Shown: in pieces, positions 27,940 through 37,241 of the stretch
Layout: the number at the start of each line of letters is the position of its first letter
How positions within the stretch are numbered: the stretch's first letter is position 1
Source of the DNA: Saprospiraceae bacterium
GTDB taxonomy: Bacteria; Bacteroidota; Bacteroidia; Chitinophagales; Saprospiraceae
Assembly: GCA_016715965.1 (NCBI GenBank)
Contig: JADJXG010000001.1
Span: 2,237,501 to 2,301,500 of the forward strand
DNA length: 64,000 bases
Direction of reading: 5' to 3'
Position numbers and translations under genes: made by a program
Notes under the pieces: model-generated
Databases searched by the model: none
The model's input: the letters and a program-made list of their open reading frames with translations, nothing else
What the model was told of the DNA's origin: nothing

Positions 27940-28718
27940 TATTGGAAAATTCTTTAAGTGTAAAATTTCTTGGGACAGGCACCTCCCAGGGAGTACCTGT
28001 GATAGGATGTCAATGTGTTACCTGCTTGTCAACAGATCCACAGGATCACCGATTAAGAACCTCCGCCCTGGTCAAATATGGAAATTTGCATTTGTTGATT
28101 GATGCTGGACCTGATTTGAGACAACAGCTTCTTAAAAATAAAGTGGATAGGGTGGACGCTGTGCTGATTACCCATGAACATGCAGACCATACTGCAGGAT
28201 TGGATGATTTGCGTCCTTTGTATTTTTTAAATAAAAAGCCCATTCAGCTATACGCACAACAAAGAGTGGTGGAGGACTTAAAGGTTCGATTCAATTATAT
28301 TTTTGGAAAAAATGATTATCCGGGTATTCCAAAAATCGATTTGAATGTGATCGTTCCAGGGGTAGAATTCAAAATTCAAAATAGATCCATCCACCCATTG
28401 CTGGTTCATCACGGTTCATTGGAGATTCTGGGATTCAGATTTGGATCATTGGCTTATCTCACGGATGTAAAAAGTCTTACGGATGAGGTGATCCAATCCA
28501 TAAAAAATATTGATTGTCTTGTGCTCAACGCACTCCATCATGAAGCACATCATTCTCATGTCAATTTGGAACAAGCTTTGAATCTCATCTTGCAAATTAA
28601 GCCCAAAAGAACTTACTTGGTGCATTTGAGTCACAACATGGGAAGAATGGTCAATCTGAGAGAAACTCTGCCCGCGAATGTATTTGTTGCTTTTGATAAT
28701 TTGGAAGTTTTCATTTGA
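27936..28718 (+). CDS. MBL-fold metallo-hydrolase (PhnP-like)
   Basis: The protein, about 260 residues from the TTG at 27936 (TTG at 27942 is the alternative), starts LENSLSVKFLGTGTSQGVPVIGC. The metallo-beta-lactamase metal motif is THEHADHTAGLDDL, with later ligands in HPLLVHHG and AYLTDV and the final His in VHLSHNMG. The early GTGTSQGVPVIGC.C..C segment matches PhnP-like/cyclic phosphodiesterase members, some with an extra zinc. It should hydrolyse a phosphodiester; the substrate is unknown. No ATG lies in the coding start, so a non-ATG start is needed. Confidence 0.87.
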   Translation: MILENSLSVKFLGTGTSQGVPVIGCQCVTCLSTDPQDHRLRTSALVKYGNLHLLIDAGPDLRQQLLKNKVDRVDAVLITHEHADHTAGLDDLRPLYFLNKKPIQLYAQQRVVEDLKVRFNYIFGKNDYPGIPKIDLNVIVPGVEFKIQNRSIHPLLVHHGSLEILGFRFGSLAYLTDVKSLTDEVIQSIKNIDCLVLNALHHEAHHSHVNLEQALNLILQIKPKRTYLVHLSHNMGRMVNLRETLPANVFVAFDNLEVFI

Positions 28719-28793
28719 GGATCTGCAGAATTTAGAATTTGGATGGATTGATCTTTTTGAATCTCCCTGCGTTTGAGTATAATATTTCAATTC

Positions 28794-30725
28794 ATGAATC
28801 TCCTTTCGCACTCTGTTTCACCATACCTATTACAACACAAGAACAATCCTGTGGAGTGGCACGAATGGTCTAAAGAGTCTTTAGACAAGGCAAAATCACA
28901 GGACAAACCAATTTTGGTGAGCATTGGGTATTCCACCTGCCACTGGTGCCATGTGATGGCACATGAGTCCTTTGAGGACAAGGATATTGCAGCCATCATG
29001 AATGAATATTTTATCAATATCAAGGTGGATAGGGAAGAAAGGCCGGATCTTGATCATTACATAATGAATGCAGTTCAGGCAATGGGTATTTCAGGAGGCT
29101 GGCCTCTTCATTGTTTTTTAACACCAGACCTGAAACCTTTTTATGGTGGAACCTATTTTCCACCCATCAGAAAGTATGGAAGAATATCATGGCCCGAATT
29201 GTTGATGCGTATTCACGAAAGCTGGAAATCGAAAAGAGGAGAGCTTATTCTACAAGCTGAAAAATTGAATGGTTTTTTAAATAGAGTAGATGAGGGGACT
29301 GGCTTAGTGGAGGATGGTAGATCCAGGAAGGAGTATTTGGAATTGCTGAATCAATATATGGATCATGAACAAGGTGGATTTGGTTTTTCACAAAAATTTC
29401 CAAACACAATGGCCCTTGATTTTATCATGGAGCATGGGGATGAAAGCCACCAAGAATTTATAATCCACAGTTTGAATCAAATGAGTTTGAAGGGAATGTT
29501 TGATATACTTGGAGGAGGATTTTTCAGATACACCATTGACAGAAACTGGAGCATTCCCCATTTTGAAAAAATGGCCTATGATCATGGTTTGATATTGGCC
29601 ACCTTGTCCAAAGCCAGCTTACAATATTCTACAACTAGGTACCTACCTGTCATTCAGAAAAGTTTTGAATTTTGGGAAAATGAAATGAGCAATGACAAAG
29701 GTCTTTTCTATAGCGGTCTGGACGCGGATTCAGAAGGTGAAGAAGGAAAATATTATGCATGGTCTAAGCAAGATATCGAAAATGCACTATCCAATGAACC
29801 AAGATTGAAGGATCAGATTCATTGGGTGGAGATACCCCATACCATTCCCGCCTCATTTCACCTCAATTTAAAGGTCGAGGCCTGGAGTGAATTAACTGGT
29901 TCGACACTTACTTTCATGAACTATTTGTTAAAGATAAGATCTGATCGTATTTCTCCCTCGAAAGACACAAAATGTATTTTGGGTTGGAATGCGCTGATTT
30001 GTTCAGCATACTGTCATGCATGGAAAGCAACATATGATCCAAACTATTTGAAGAAGGCCATTGAGTTAATCCATGTGTTGTGTACTGATTATAAGAGAGT
30101 CGATCAAAGATATTTCAGATTCTTAATCGACCATACAGGCCATGGATTGGCCTATCTGGAGGATTATGTCTATTTGATTCAAGCTATAATAGATGTCCAT
30201 CAAATTACATTGGATCCTGTTTACTTAAAAAAAGCCCGCGAAGTTATCGACCTCGTAAATGGTGATTTTTTACACAGCTCTGGATTTTATACCATTTCAT
30301 CTGAAAAACATTTGAATGTGATACAGCACTCCCTTGATTTTTTGGATCATTCCATCCCCAATCCAAATGCGACAATGTTTTACAATCTATATAATTGGGC
30401 AATCATTGGGGATGATGTTGCAGAATTGAAAGCAATCCAGCAAAAAATCACAAGCATTTGCGAAAATTCTGAGAAGCTTTTATTCTCAAAGATTTCCTGG
30501 TTTAATTTATTGCTGAAATTAGAGCAGCCTTACTGGAAAATAAAATGCAGGCAAGTTAAAACGGCCTATCTTTATCTTTCCAAAGTATTCAAGGTAAATA
30601 TGGTATTTGAATTAGATGATTCGCTTAAAGAGACAGAGATACAAATCTGTACAAATGAGCTTTGTTATCCTGTATTCCATAATATGGTAGAATTTTCAAA
30701 CTGGTACAAAAGCCAAAATGTATGA
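28794..30725 (+). CDS. thioredoxin-domain protein, DUF255/SPATA20 family
   Basis: I take the ATG at 28794 (643 residues, MNLLSHSVSPYLLQHKNNPV), which matches the conserved N-terminus of the family. The N-terminal thioredoxin-like domain has STCHWCHVMAHESF with a CxxC. A long (alpha/alpha)6-toroid-like region follows, with GGIFDxxGGGF-type segments (DILGGGFFRYTIDRNW, IPHFEKM). Proteins of this family (YyaL, SPATA20) are widespread but of unknown activity. The last codons overlap the start of the PorP/SprF gene by 4 bp. Confidence 0.93.
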   Translation: MNLLSHSVSPYLLQHKNNPVEWHEWSKESLDKAKSQDKPILVSIGYSTCHWCHVMAHESFEDKDIAAIMNEYFINIKVDREERPDLDHYIMNAVQAMGISGGWPLHCFLTPDLKPFYGGTYFPPIRKYGRISWPELLMRIHESWKSKRGELILQAEKLNGFLNRVDEGTGLVEDGRSRKEYLELLNQYMDHEQGGFGFSQKFPNTMALDFIMEHGDESHQEFIIHSLNQMSLKGMFDILGGGFFRYTIDRNWSIPHFEKMAYDHGLILATLSKASLQYSTTRYLPVIQKSFEFWENEMSNDKGLFYSGLDADSEGEEGKYYAWSKQDIENALSNEPRLKDQIHWVEIPHTIPASFHLNLKVEAWSELTGSTLTFMNYLLKIRSDRISPSKDTKCILGWNALICSAYCHAWKATYDPNYLKKAIELIHVLCTDYKRVDQRYFRFLIDHTGHGLAYLEDYVYLIQAIIDVHQITLDPVYLKKAREVIDLVNGDFLHSSGFYTISSEKHLNVIQHSLDFLDHSIPNPNATMFYNLYNWAIIGDDVAELKAIQQKITSICENSEKLLFSKISWFNLLLKLEQPYWKIKCRQVKTAYLYLSKVFKVNMVFELDDSLKETEIQICTNELCYPVFHNMVEFSNWYKSQNV

Positions 30726-31681
30726 CCAGGTTTTTACTTCTGGTCCTTTTAGCTGCGCAGGCGCCATACAATAGCATAGCCCAACAAGCAGCCTTATCCG
30801 CCCTGCACCAATTGGATGTCAGCAGGATGGTGGGGGCCGCAGCAGGACTGGAGGGAATTCAGATGGCTACCCTAAGCTATAGAGATCAATGGAGCAATCT
30901 TCCTGGCCAACCAAGTTATTATAGAGCCGGGTGGAGTAGCCCCGCAAAGAGATTGAACGGTGCTTATTGCTTCCATGCTTCGGTTGACCAACTTGGGCTC
31001 CAATCTGCGAGCGGTTTCAAAGCATCCTACAATCAGGTTTTTACAACTGGCATCGTACTGTTTTCTACAGGAATTGGACTTGGATTTGACCATCGAAACT
31101 GGGATGGAAGTCAAATAAGGACACCGGACGGAATTTATGGTAATCAGGGATTTGATCACAAGGATCCCAATTTAAGCCTAGGTCAAATGAGCCATCGGGT
31201 CTTTGAAATATGTCCTTCGGTTTATATCCAGACTACCATTATGGATGTTGGCCTTGAGTTCGGAGTCCCTTTGGCCCAATTCTCGGGACCGGTCGGAGGA
31301 GTATTCAATAAGAATTATTCATTTAGATCATTGTTATATCGAGAATATAATATTAAGAAATTTGTGTTATCCGGGCAATTGTTTGTTTATTCTGATTTTA
31401 TCCAGACGCAAAGCGAATTGTATATTAAAGCAGATTACAATGCAAACCTATTTGCTGCCATTTCTTTGCGAGGTTACAATTCTAAAAGTCTGGATGCCAT
31501 TGGATCGCAACTTGGAATTAAAGTATATTCACAATTGTGGCTGATCATCGGGGTTGAATTGCCCCTGAATGTATTGAGAAATCAAATCAGTGGGCTCAAT
31601 CAGGATTTTGGACTTAAATATGTTTGGAATATTAAAAATTCTGCGACCCGAATTCCGACCATTTACAACCCAAGATGGTAG
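30722..31681 (+). CDS. PorP/SprF-family type IX secretion membrane protein
   Basis: The 319-residue protein has a signal peptide and the PorP/SprF motifs: LSYRDQWSNLPGQPSYYRAGWSSP near residues 57-80, DPNLSLGQMSHRVFEICPSVY, and a terminal aromatic residue (NPRW). PorP/SprF are outer-membrane barrels that act with GldK/GldN-type components in secretion and SprB export. It overlaps the DUF255 gene upstream by 4 bp and lies 234 bp before gldK, a usual arrangement for T9SS loci. Confidence 0.9.
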   Translation: MTRFLLLVLLAAQAPYNSIAQQAALSALHQLDVSRMVGAAAGLEGIQMATLSYRDQWSNLPGQPSYYRAGWSSPAKRLNGAYCFHASVDQLGLQSASGFKASYNQVFTTGIVLFSTGIGLGFDHRNWDGSQIRTPDGIYGNQGFDHKDPNLSLGQMSHRVFEICPSVYIQTTIMDVGLEFGVPLAQFSGPVGGVFNKNYSFRSLLYREYNIKKFVLSGQLFVYSDFIQTQSELYIKADYNANLFAAISLRGYNSKSLDAIGSQLGIKVYSQLWLIIGVELPLNVLRNQISGLNQDFGLKYVWNIKNSATRIPTIYNPRW

Positions 31682-31840
31682 GCAAAATGTTATTAATAAA
31701 GCATTAATACATAATATATTTTTGCAATTTGAAATTTTAAATAAATAAGCCATTTTAAAAAATAAGTTTAATTTTGTGGCGTTATCGTTTGCGGAATGAA
31801 ATGTTAATGCATTTCGCTCCAAAAAAAAAGAAATAAAAAT

Positions 31841-31872
31841 TTGTGCTGTTTCTGATAGTCTTTCTATCTTTA
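31841..31872 (+). promoter_or_regulatory. candidate promoter of gldKLMN
   Basis: TTG at 31841-31843, then 21 nt, then TATCTTTA at 31865-31872 (one base off TAnnTTTG). gldK begins at 31915. Confidence 0.45.
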
Positions 31873-31914
31873 CGCACTTTTTTTAAAATAAAATAGTAGG
31901 TAAAACTGAACCAA

Positions 31915-33159
31915 ATGAGGAATTTGAATCTTTCTCTTTTAGTCCTGGCTGTGCTTTTTGCAGCATCGTGTGGCAAAAAATCTCCATCAGGAGAGTTGAT
32001 TGGCGTCCAGGAAAGACCCAGATGGGATGGCATTAATCCTTTCGGTATGATTTATGTACCATCGGGTAGTACCAATTTAGGACAAACAGACCAAGACTTT
32101 TTTAACACCCACGTTCAGAGAACCCAGACGGTTTCTATTGCAGGTTTTTACATGGATGACACTGAGATTACCAATAATGAATATCGCCAATTTGTGTATT
32201 GGGTGCGAGATTCGTTGGCTCATGCTGCCTTGGGTCATTTTCAGGAAAGTGAAGATGGTGCTACTGAATTGATTGACTGGGAGATGGAAATAGACTGGGA
32301 GGATGAAACTCTGGCGGATATGAATTTTGCCGGAGCAGATGCCTTTAAGGGGGTGACAGAATTGGACACCCGCAAATTTATCTATGAATGGGAATGGAAG
32401 GACTGGCAATTGGCCGCTCATTCTCGTGGTATCAAAAGAAGCAATATCATTCATAAGGAAAAGACCAATATTTATCCTGATACCTTGTGTTGGATCAGGG
32501 ATTTTACCTATTCTTACAATGAGCCATTGACCCGAAATTACTTTTCCCACCCTGCTTTTGACGATTATCCGGTAGTGGGTATCAACTGGAATCAGGCTCG
32601 TGCTTTCTGTTACTGGAGGACTTTGCTTTGGAACTCTTTTAAAGGAGAAGATGAACCCAATTCTGAAGAATTCAGATTGCCGTTGGAATCTGAGTGGGAA
32701 TGGGCTGCAAGGGGTGGCAATGAAATTGCCATGTATCCTTGGGGTTCTTACTATTTAAGAAATGCAAAAGGATGCTTATTGGCTAATTTTAAGCCGGGCA
32801 GAGGCAACTACCCCGAAGATGGAGGTATGCATACCGTAAAAGCCGATGCTTATTTTCCCAATGAATATGGTTTGTACAATATGTCCGGAAATGTGGCAGA
32901 ATGGACAGAAACTGCCTACCATGACAATGCCAGAAATTTTGTGCATGATTTGAACCCAGACGTAAAGTATGATGCAAAACCAGAGGATCCGGAGGCATTC
33001 AAAAGAAAGGTAATCCGTGGTGGCTCCTGGAAAGATGTAGGATATTATTTACAGTGCGGAACTCGCAATTGGGAGTTTCAGGATACCAACAAGTCGTACA
33101 TTGGTTTCAGAACAGTCCTTACCTTCCTGGGAAGATCAGCAAATGATTTTAGTAATTAA
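31915..33159 (+). CDS. gldK: gliding motility/T9SS lipoprotein GldK
   Basis: The 414-residue lipoprotein (FAASCGKK) has a formylglycine-generating-enzyme-like (SUMF1) domain: PVVGINWNQARAFCYWRT, EEFRLPLESEWEWAARGG, LYNMSGNVAEWTE and VIRGGSWKDVG. This fold with the lipobox is GldK/PorK. It forms the periplasmic ring of the secretion machine with GldN, attached to the outer membrane. It heads the gldK-gldL-gldM-gldN order. Confidence 0.96.
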   Translation: MRNLNLSLLVLAVLFAASCGKKSPSGELIGVQERPRWDGINPFGMIYVPSGSTNLGQTDQDFFNTHVQRTQTVSIAGFYMDDTEITNNEYRQFVYWVRDSLAHAALGHFQESEDGATELIDWEMEIDWEDETLADMNFAGADAFKGVTELDTRKFIYEWEWKDWQLAAHSRGIKRSNIIHKEKTNIYPDTLCWIRDFTYSYNEPLTRNYFSHPAFDDYPVVGINWNQARAFCYWRTLLWNSFKGEDEPNSEEFRLPLESEWEWAARGGNEIAMYPWGSYYLRNAKGCLLANFKPGRGNYPEDGGMHTVKADAYFPNEYGLYNMSGNVAEWTETAYHDNARNFVHDLNPDVKYDAKPEDPEAFKRKVIRGGSWKDVGYYLQCGTRNWEFQDTNKSYIGFRTVLTFLGRSANDFSN

Positions 33160-33221
33160 TTATTACAATAATATTTCATTCATTAACTAACAAATTTCTT
33201 AATTGATTAAAATTTCAAGCA

Positions 33222-33812
33222 ATGGCTATTTACAAAACTGATTGGTTTAAGTACCTGAAGAACTTTATGATTGGTGTTGGTGCCTCTATCGTAATGATTG
33301 GAGCGCTTTTCAAAATTCTTTCTATGGAAGGTGGTGATGTGATGCTTACCGCCGGTCTTGTTACAGAAGCAATTCTATTCTTGGTCTTAGGTATTCTTCC
33401 TCCGGAAAAAGATTATTACTGGGAAAAATTATACCCGGGTTTGGATGATTACCATGCAAGAATTAATCCTCTGACAGAAGGTCCTGTAAAATCAGGTCCA
33501 AGACCTTTGAATGCAGAAATTGTGGAAGGTCAGTTGGGCGGTATGCTTGGAGAGTTGCAAAATATGTCCAAGAGCCTTGGATCGCTTAAAGCACTTCAGG
33601 AAGTAGATTTCAGCAAAACTGGAGATCAGATTAAGGCAATGGGTAATTTTTATTCCAAAATGAACGAAGCAATTTCTGAAATAAGCGCATCAATTGATGA
33701 TACAAAAGCTTATAAAGATCAGGTGGCCTCTTTAAATAAAAATCTTTCCAGCCTTAACGGTGTATATGGAAATATCTTAGGTGCTTACAAAAACATGGGT
33801 GGGGGTAACTAA
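33222..33812 (+). CDS. gldL: gliding motility/T9SS inner-membrane protein GldL
   Basis: The 196-residue protein has two transmembrane helices (about 17-37, NFMIGVGASIVMIGALFKIL, and about 43-62, VMLTAGLVTEAILFLVLGIL), followed by a soluble coiled-coil tail. With GldM it forms the proton-driven rotary motor of T9SS. The Glu in TAGLVTEAI lies in the second helix, where an essential acidic residue is known in GldL. It is between gldK and gldM, 62 bp downstream of the first. Confidence 0.95.
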   Translation: MAIYKTDWFKYLKNFMIGVGASIVMIGALFKILSMEGGDVMLTAGLVTEAILFLVLGILPPEKDYYWEKLYPGLDDYHARINPLTEGPVKSGPRPLNAEIVEGQLGGMLGELQNMSKSLGSLKALQEVDFSKTGDQIKAMGNFYSKMNEAISEISASIDDTKAYKDQVASLNKNLSSLNGVYGNILGAYKNMGGGN

Positions 33813-33869
33813 TAAATAGTTTACTTTTCACGATATTAAAATTTATTTACTAACAGAAAATAATTAAAC

Positions 33870-35438
33870 ATGTCAATACCTAAGCAGCCGCGTCAGTTAA
33901 TGATCAACATCATGTACCTGGTGCTTACGGCTCTACTGGCACTCAATGTTTCCGCAGAGATATTTAATGCATTTAAATTGGTGAACACAAGTCTTCAGGA
34001 ATCCAACAGATCACTGGATTTGGCCAATGAAAATTTGGTGCCTTCAATCGAAAAAAGAGCGAAAGCCAAAGTGGAATTTCAGCGATTTGCGGATCGCGCT
34101 CCAGAAGTCGTTAAGATTGGAAATGAATTTTCTTCCTATGTAACTGCCATGGTAAACGATTTGATCGATAAATCCGGTAACAAAAACGGTACAGTCGATG
34201 ATGGTGATTATATTATCAAAGGCGACAAAAAGGATTTGAAGGGAAAGAAAGACAAAGATGTTACAACCCGTAATATGGTAAATGGCGGTAAAGGTCTTGA
34301 GCTTAAAAACAAGATTCTTGAATATCGTCAGAAATTCCTTTCCATGATTGATGACTCAGTTCGTGCCTCCATGGAATCTGAAATCGTTTTGAACATTGAT
34401 GATGAGTCATGGAAACACTCCACCAAGAAGAGCTGGGAGGAATACACTTTTAAACAAATGCCACTCGGAGCTTGTATGCCCATTTTTACCAAATTTATCA
34501 ATGATGCAAAAGCTTCCGAGAATGCCATTCTCAATCACTTCAGTAAAAAACTGGGTGGTGAAGATGTTGTATTGGATAAATTTACAGTAATTTCTTCTCC
34601 AAAGAAATCATACATTATTAAAGGGGAACCATTTGAGACTGAAATTTCTTTGGCAGCCTCTACTTCCAAAGCATCTCAGACCAAAGTGGCTCTTTCCGTC
34701 AACGGCTCCCCACTTACCGTCAATGATGAGGGAGTTGCAGTGTGGAAATCCATGGGATCTGATGTTGGAGTAAAGAAGTATTCTGCAGTGGCTTCTGTGA
34801 CCAATCCTGTGACTGGAAAAACAGATACCTACAAGAAAGATTTCGAGTTTGAAGTGGGCGAAAGATCCGCCAACGTTTCCGCCAAGAAAATGAACGTATT
34901 TTATATTGGTGTGGACAATCCAGTGGGGATCTCCGCAGCAGGAGTTCCATCGGCTCAATTGAAAGTTGATGCAAGCGGAGCTGGAATTAACATTTCCAAA
35001 TCAGGTGCAGGAGACTACAACGTGACCGTTTCTCAGCAAGGTGAAGCTTCAATTACACTTTCTGGCGGTGGATTAACACCTACTACCTTTAAGTTTAGAG
35101 CAAAGAGGATTCCTACACCCATTCCTCAACTTTCCGGCAAGACGGGTGGTGCTATCCCGAATGGTACCTTTAAAGCTCAGCAAGGAATTATTCCGGTTTT
35201 GGAAGGATTTGATTTTGATGCGAAATGCGCCATTGGCGGTTTTAGACTCGTTAGAATTGCTCCAAGACAGGACCCTGAATTTGCTACCAATCAAGGGGGA
35301 AGATTTGCTGGTGAAGTTGAAAAATTGATTTCCAAGGCAAAACCTGGAGATCGCTATATTTTTGAAGAAATCAAAGCCCGCTGTCCTGGCGATCAGGCCG
35401 GTCGGGAGTTGAATGAAATGTCATTTAAAATTCAATAA
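33870..35438 (+). CDS. gldM: gliding motility/T9SS protein GldM
   Basis: The 522-residue protein starts SIPKQPRQLMINIMYLVLTALLALNVSAEIFNAF (broken here), a single transmembrane helix near residues 12-32 with the conserved RQxMINxMYLVLTALLALNVS pattern. A long periplasmic part of beta-sandwich-like domains follows, typical of GldM. It spans the periplasm and couples the GldL motor to the GldK/GldN ring. The stop is 10 bp before the gldN ATG. Confidence 0.96.
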   Translation: MSIPKQPRQLMINIMYLVLTALLALNVSAEIFNAFKLVNTSLQESNRSLDLANENLVPSIEKRAKAKVEFQRFADRAPEVVKIGNEFSSYVTAMVNDLIDKSGNKNGTVDDGDYIIKGDKKDLKGKKDKDVTTRNMVNGGKGLELKNKILEYRQKFLSMIDDSVRASMESEIVLNIDDESWKHSTKKSWEEYTFKQMPLGACMPIFTKFINDAKASENAILNHFSKKLGGEDVVLDKFTVISSPKKSYIIKGEPFETEISLAASTSKASQTKVALSVNGSPLTVNDEGVAVWKSMGSDVGVKKYSAVASVTNPVTGKTDTYKKDFEFEVGERSANVSAKKMNVFYIGVDNPVGISAAGVPSAQLKVDASGAGINISKSGAGDYNVTVSQQGEASITLSGGGLTPTTFKFRAKRIPTPIPQLSGKTGGAIPNGTFKAQQGIIPVLEGFDFDAKCAIGGFRLVRIAPRQDPEFATNQGGRFAGEVEKLISKAKPGDRYIFEEIKARCPGDQAGRELNEMSFKIQ

Positions 35439-35448
35439 TTTCTCTATC

Positions 35449-36324
35449 ATGAAAGTTTTCAGGATATCTTTTTTAGTACTCTTATTTGGATTGAACTATT
35501 CCTTTTCTTTTGCCCAGGTGGACGAAGAAGTCACTGAGTCAAGTGAATTGGATGTTCCTTCAGAGTATCTCGATGACATCGTTACCAGACAATTGGTACC
35601 AGAACAAAGAGTGTTGGCCTATGAACCCATTCGGGAAGCCGACATTGTCTGGACCAAAAGGGTATGGAGGATTTTAGATACCCGCGAAAAGATGAACATT
35701 GCCTTTATGGAGCCCAACAGATATTTTTTTCAGGTTTTGTTGGACCTTGCAAGAAATGGCGATGTTAAAATTTTTGCAAAGGATGATTTCAAAAGGGTGG
35801 TTCTCAATGACGAGCTTGAAAAGATGCTTTACAAAATTGACACCCAAAGTGTTTGGGATCCTGAGACCTACATCGAGGAAATTAAAGTAATCAGAAACGA
35901 CATAAATCCTGAAGATATTCAAAAATACAGGATTAAGGAATTGTGGTATTTTGACAAGGAAGCCTCCAGACTTCAATGTAGAATTTTGGGTATTGCTCCG
36001 ATTAAGGATGAAAGAGATCTCACCACAGGTGAAGTAAAATACTCTGGTCCGATGTTTTGGGTGTACTATCCTGAAGTTAGAAAATACCTGACGAAAGAAA
36101 GGGTTTTTAACGATAAAAACGACAGTTCTCCAATGACCTGGGCAGATATTTTTGATGGCAGATTTTTCTCCAGCTACATTTTTAAAGAGTCCAATGTATT
36201 GGATTATCGACTGGAAGATTTCTTTTCAGGAGAAGATGAAAATGCCGGAGTTAAAATGCTTCTTGAGTCAGAGCGGATCAAAAATGAGCTTCTCAATTTT
36301 GAGCACGATCTCTGGGTCTATTGA
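35449..36324 (+). CDS. gldN: gliding motility/T9SS protein GldN
   Basis: I chose the ATG at 35449 (291 residues, MKVFRISFLVLLFGLNYSF), because it opens a signal peptide; an extension to 35413 overlaps gldM. The protein carries the GldN/PorN pattern: VWTKRVWRILDTREKMN, IKEFWYF-like segment IKELWYFDKEASRL, ILGIAPIKDER, MFWVYYPEVRKYL and RFFSSYIFKESNV. It is a periplasmic ring subunit bound to GldK. A terminator follows at 36351-36385. Confidence 0.95.
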   Translation: MKVFRISFLVLLFGLNYSFSFAQVDEEVTESSELDVPSEYLDDIVTRQLVPEQRVLAYEPIREADIVWTKRVWRILDTREKMNIAFMEPNRYFFQVLLDLARNGDVKIFAKDDFKRVVLNDELEKMLYKIDTQSVWDPETYIEEIKVIRNDINPEDIQKYRIKELWYFDKEASRLQCRILGIAPIKDERDLTTGEVKYSGPMFWVYYPEVRKYLTKERVFNDKNDSSPMTWADIFDGRFFSSYIFKESNVLDYRLEDFFSGEDENAGVKMLLESERIKNELLNFEHDLWVY

Positions 36325-36350
36325 TTTATTTGAATTGCAAACTAAATAAG

Positions 36351-36385
36351 AGCCGGCGCTTTCATAAGTAGCCGGCTTTTTTTTT
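36351..36385 (+). terminator. intrinsic terminator of the gld operon
   Basis: AGCCGGC (36351-36357) pairs with GCCGGCT (36371-36377), followed by nine T. It lies 27 nt after the gldN stop. Confidence 0.88.
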
Positions 36386-36438
36386 CATGGACTCCAAATA
36401 CAAATTTAACATTTGAGAAATGAATGTAACTTAGCGGA

Positions 36439-37194
36439 ATGACAAGCTGGTATATGCAGAAGCATCGGTTTTCTCTTTTGAAATTTCTGATTGCCTTTTT
36501 CCTTCCTTTTTTAGTGGAAGGCCAACAGAGCTGTTTGACCTTCCTTCAAAAAGCGCCGCTGCCGGCTGAATCCGTAGGGAAGGCATTTACTTCTGTCAAA
36601 CTCGAATTTCTGGAAGCTGAATTATTGGCAGATGGATCGGAATACAAGAGGGTCAAATCATGGTCATTTACTTTTGACCAAAAACAATACGGTGAGCAAC
36701 TTTCCAAATATGTCGAGAGGTGGGATCGAAAGGCGGAGGACAATAGCTTTGCATTGAATTATATTCCCGATACCACACAAGAAGTCGCAAGAGCCATTTA
36801 TTATTACCAGCGTATGGCAGATTCAATCCTTCAAATCTGGAACCCCGTATCGCATTTAGCGCGAAATTTAGACCCTGATTTTACGGTGCTTTCAGACATG
36901 GATTATGGCTGTAATGATATCAAGGCATCTGCCAGGAAATTGAACGAAACAGCACGCAAACAGGCAGAACTTCTAGAAGGAGCCAGGCAACAAATGCTGC
37001 CAATTTTTGACCGGTTTCAAAGACATTTTAACAAATTGTCTCAAATTGAAGATCCGATTATGAACAATGAAGTGATCCATCAAATGAGCAAAGTATTGGG
37101 CGTATTGGAAGATTGGAACCTTATCGTTGGTGCAACCATGTTTAATATGGTCGAAACAGGAATATCTTTGAACAATGGAATATGCAGGCCTTGA
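36439..37194 (+). CDS. exported protein of unknown function
   Basis: The 251-residue protein (Met at 36439, or 36454) has a signal peptide (LIAFFLPFLVEGQQS). The mature part is largely helical and charged, with QEVARAIYYYQRMADSI and ARKLNETARKQAELLEGA. I do not recognise a family. It follows the gld terminator and has no obvious partner, and no sorting domain. Confidence 0.7.
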   Translation: MTSWYMQKHRFSLLKFLIAFFLPFLVEGQQSCLTFLQKAPLPAESVGKAFTSVKLEFLEAELLADGSEYKRVKSWSFTFDQKQYGEQLSKYVERWDRKAEDNSFALNYIPDTTQEVARAIYYYQRMADSILQIWNPVSHLARNLDPDFTVLSDMDYGCNDIKASARKLNETARKQAELLEGARQQMLPIFDRFQRHFNKLSQIEDPIMNNEVIHQMSKVLGVLEDWNLIVGATMFNMVETGISLNNGICRP

Positions 37195-37241
37195 TGCCAA
37201 TACGCAAGTCCATCTAAAAATTTTATTTTGAATACCTGCGC

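Noticed and set aside
31790..31835. Hairpin followed by nine A before gldK
   Set aside because: The run is A rather than T on the strand where the PorP gene would terminate, and on the reverse strand the T run precedes the hairpin, so it is not a normal terminator.
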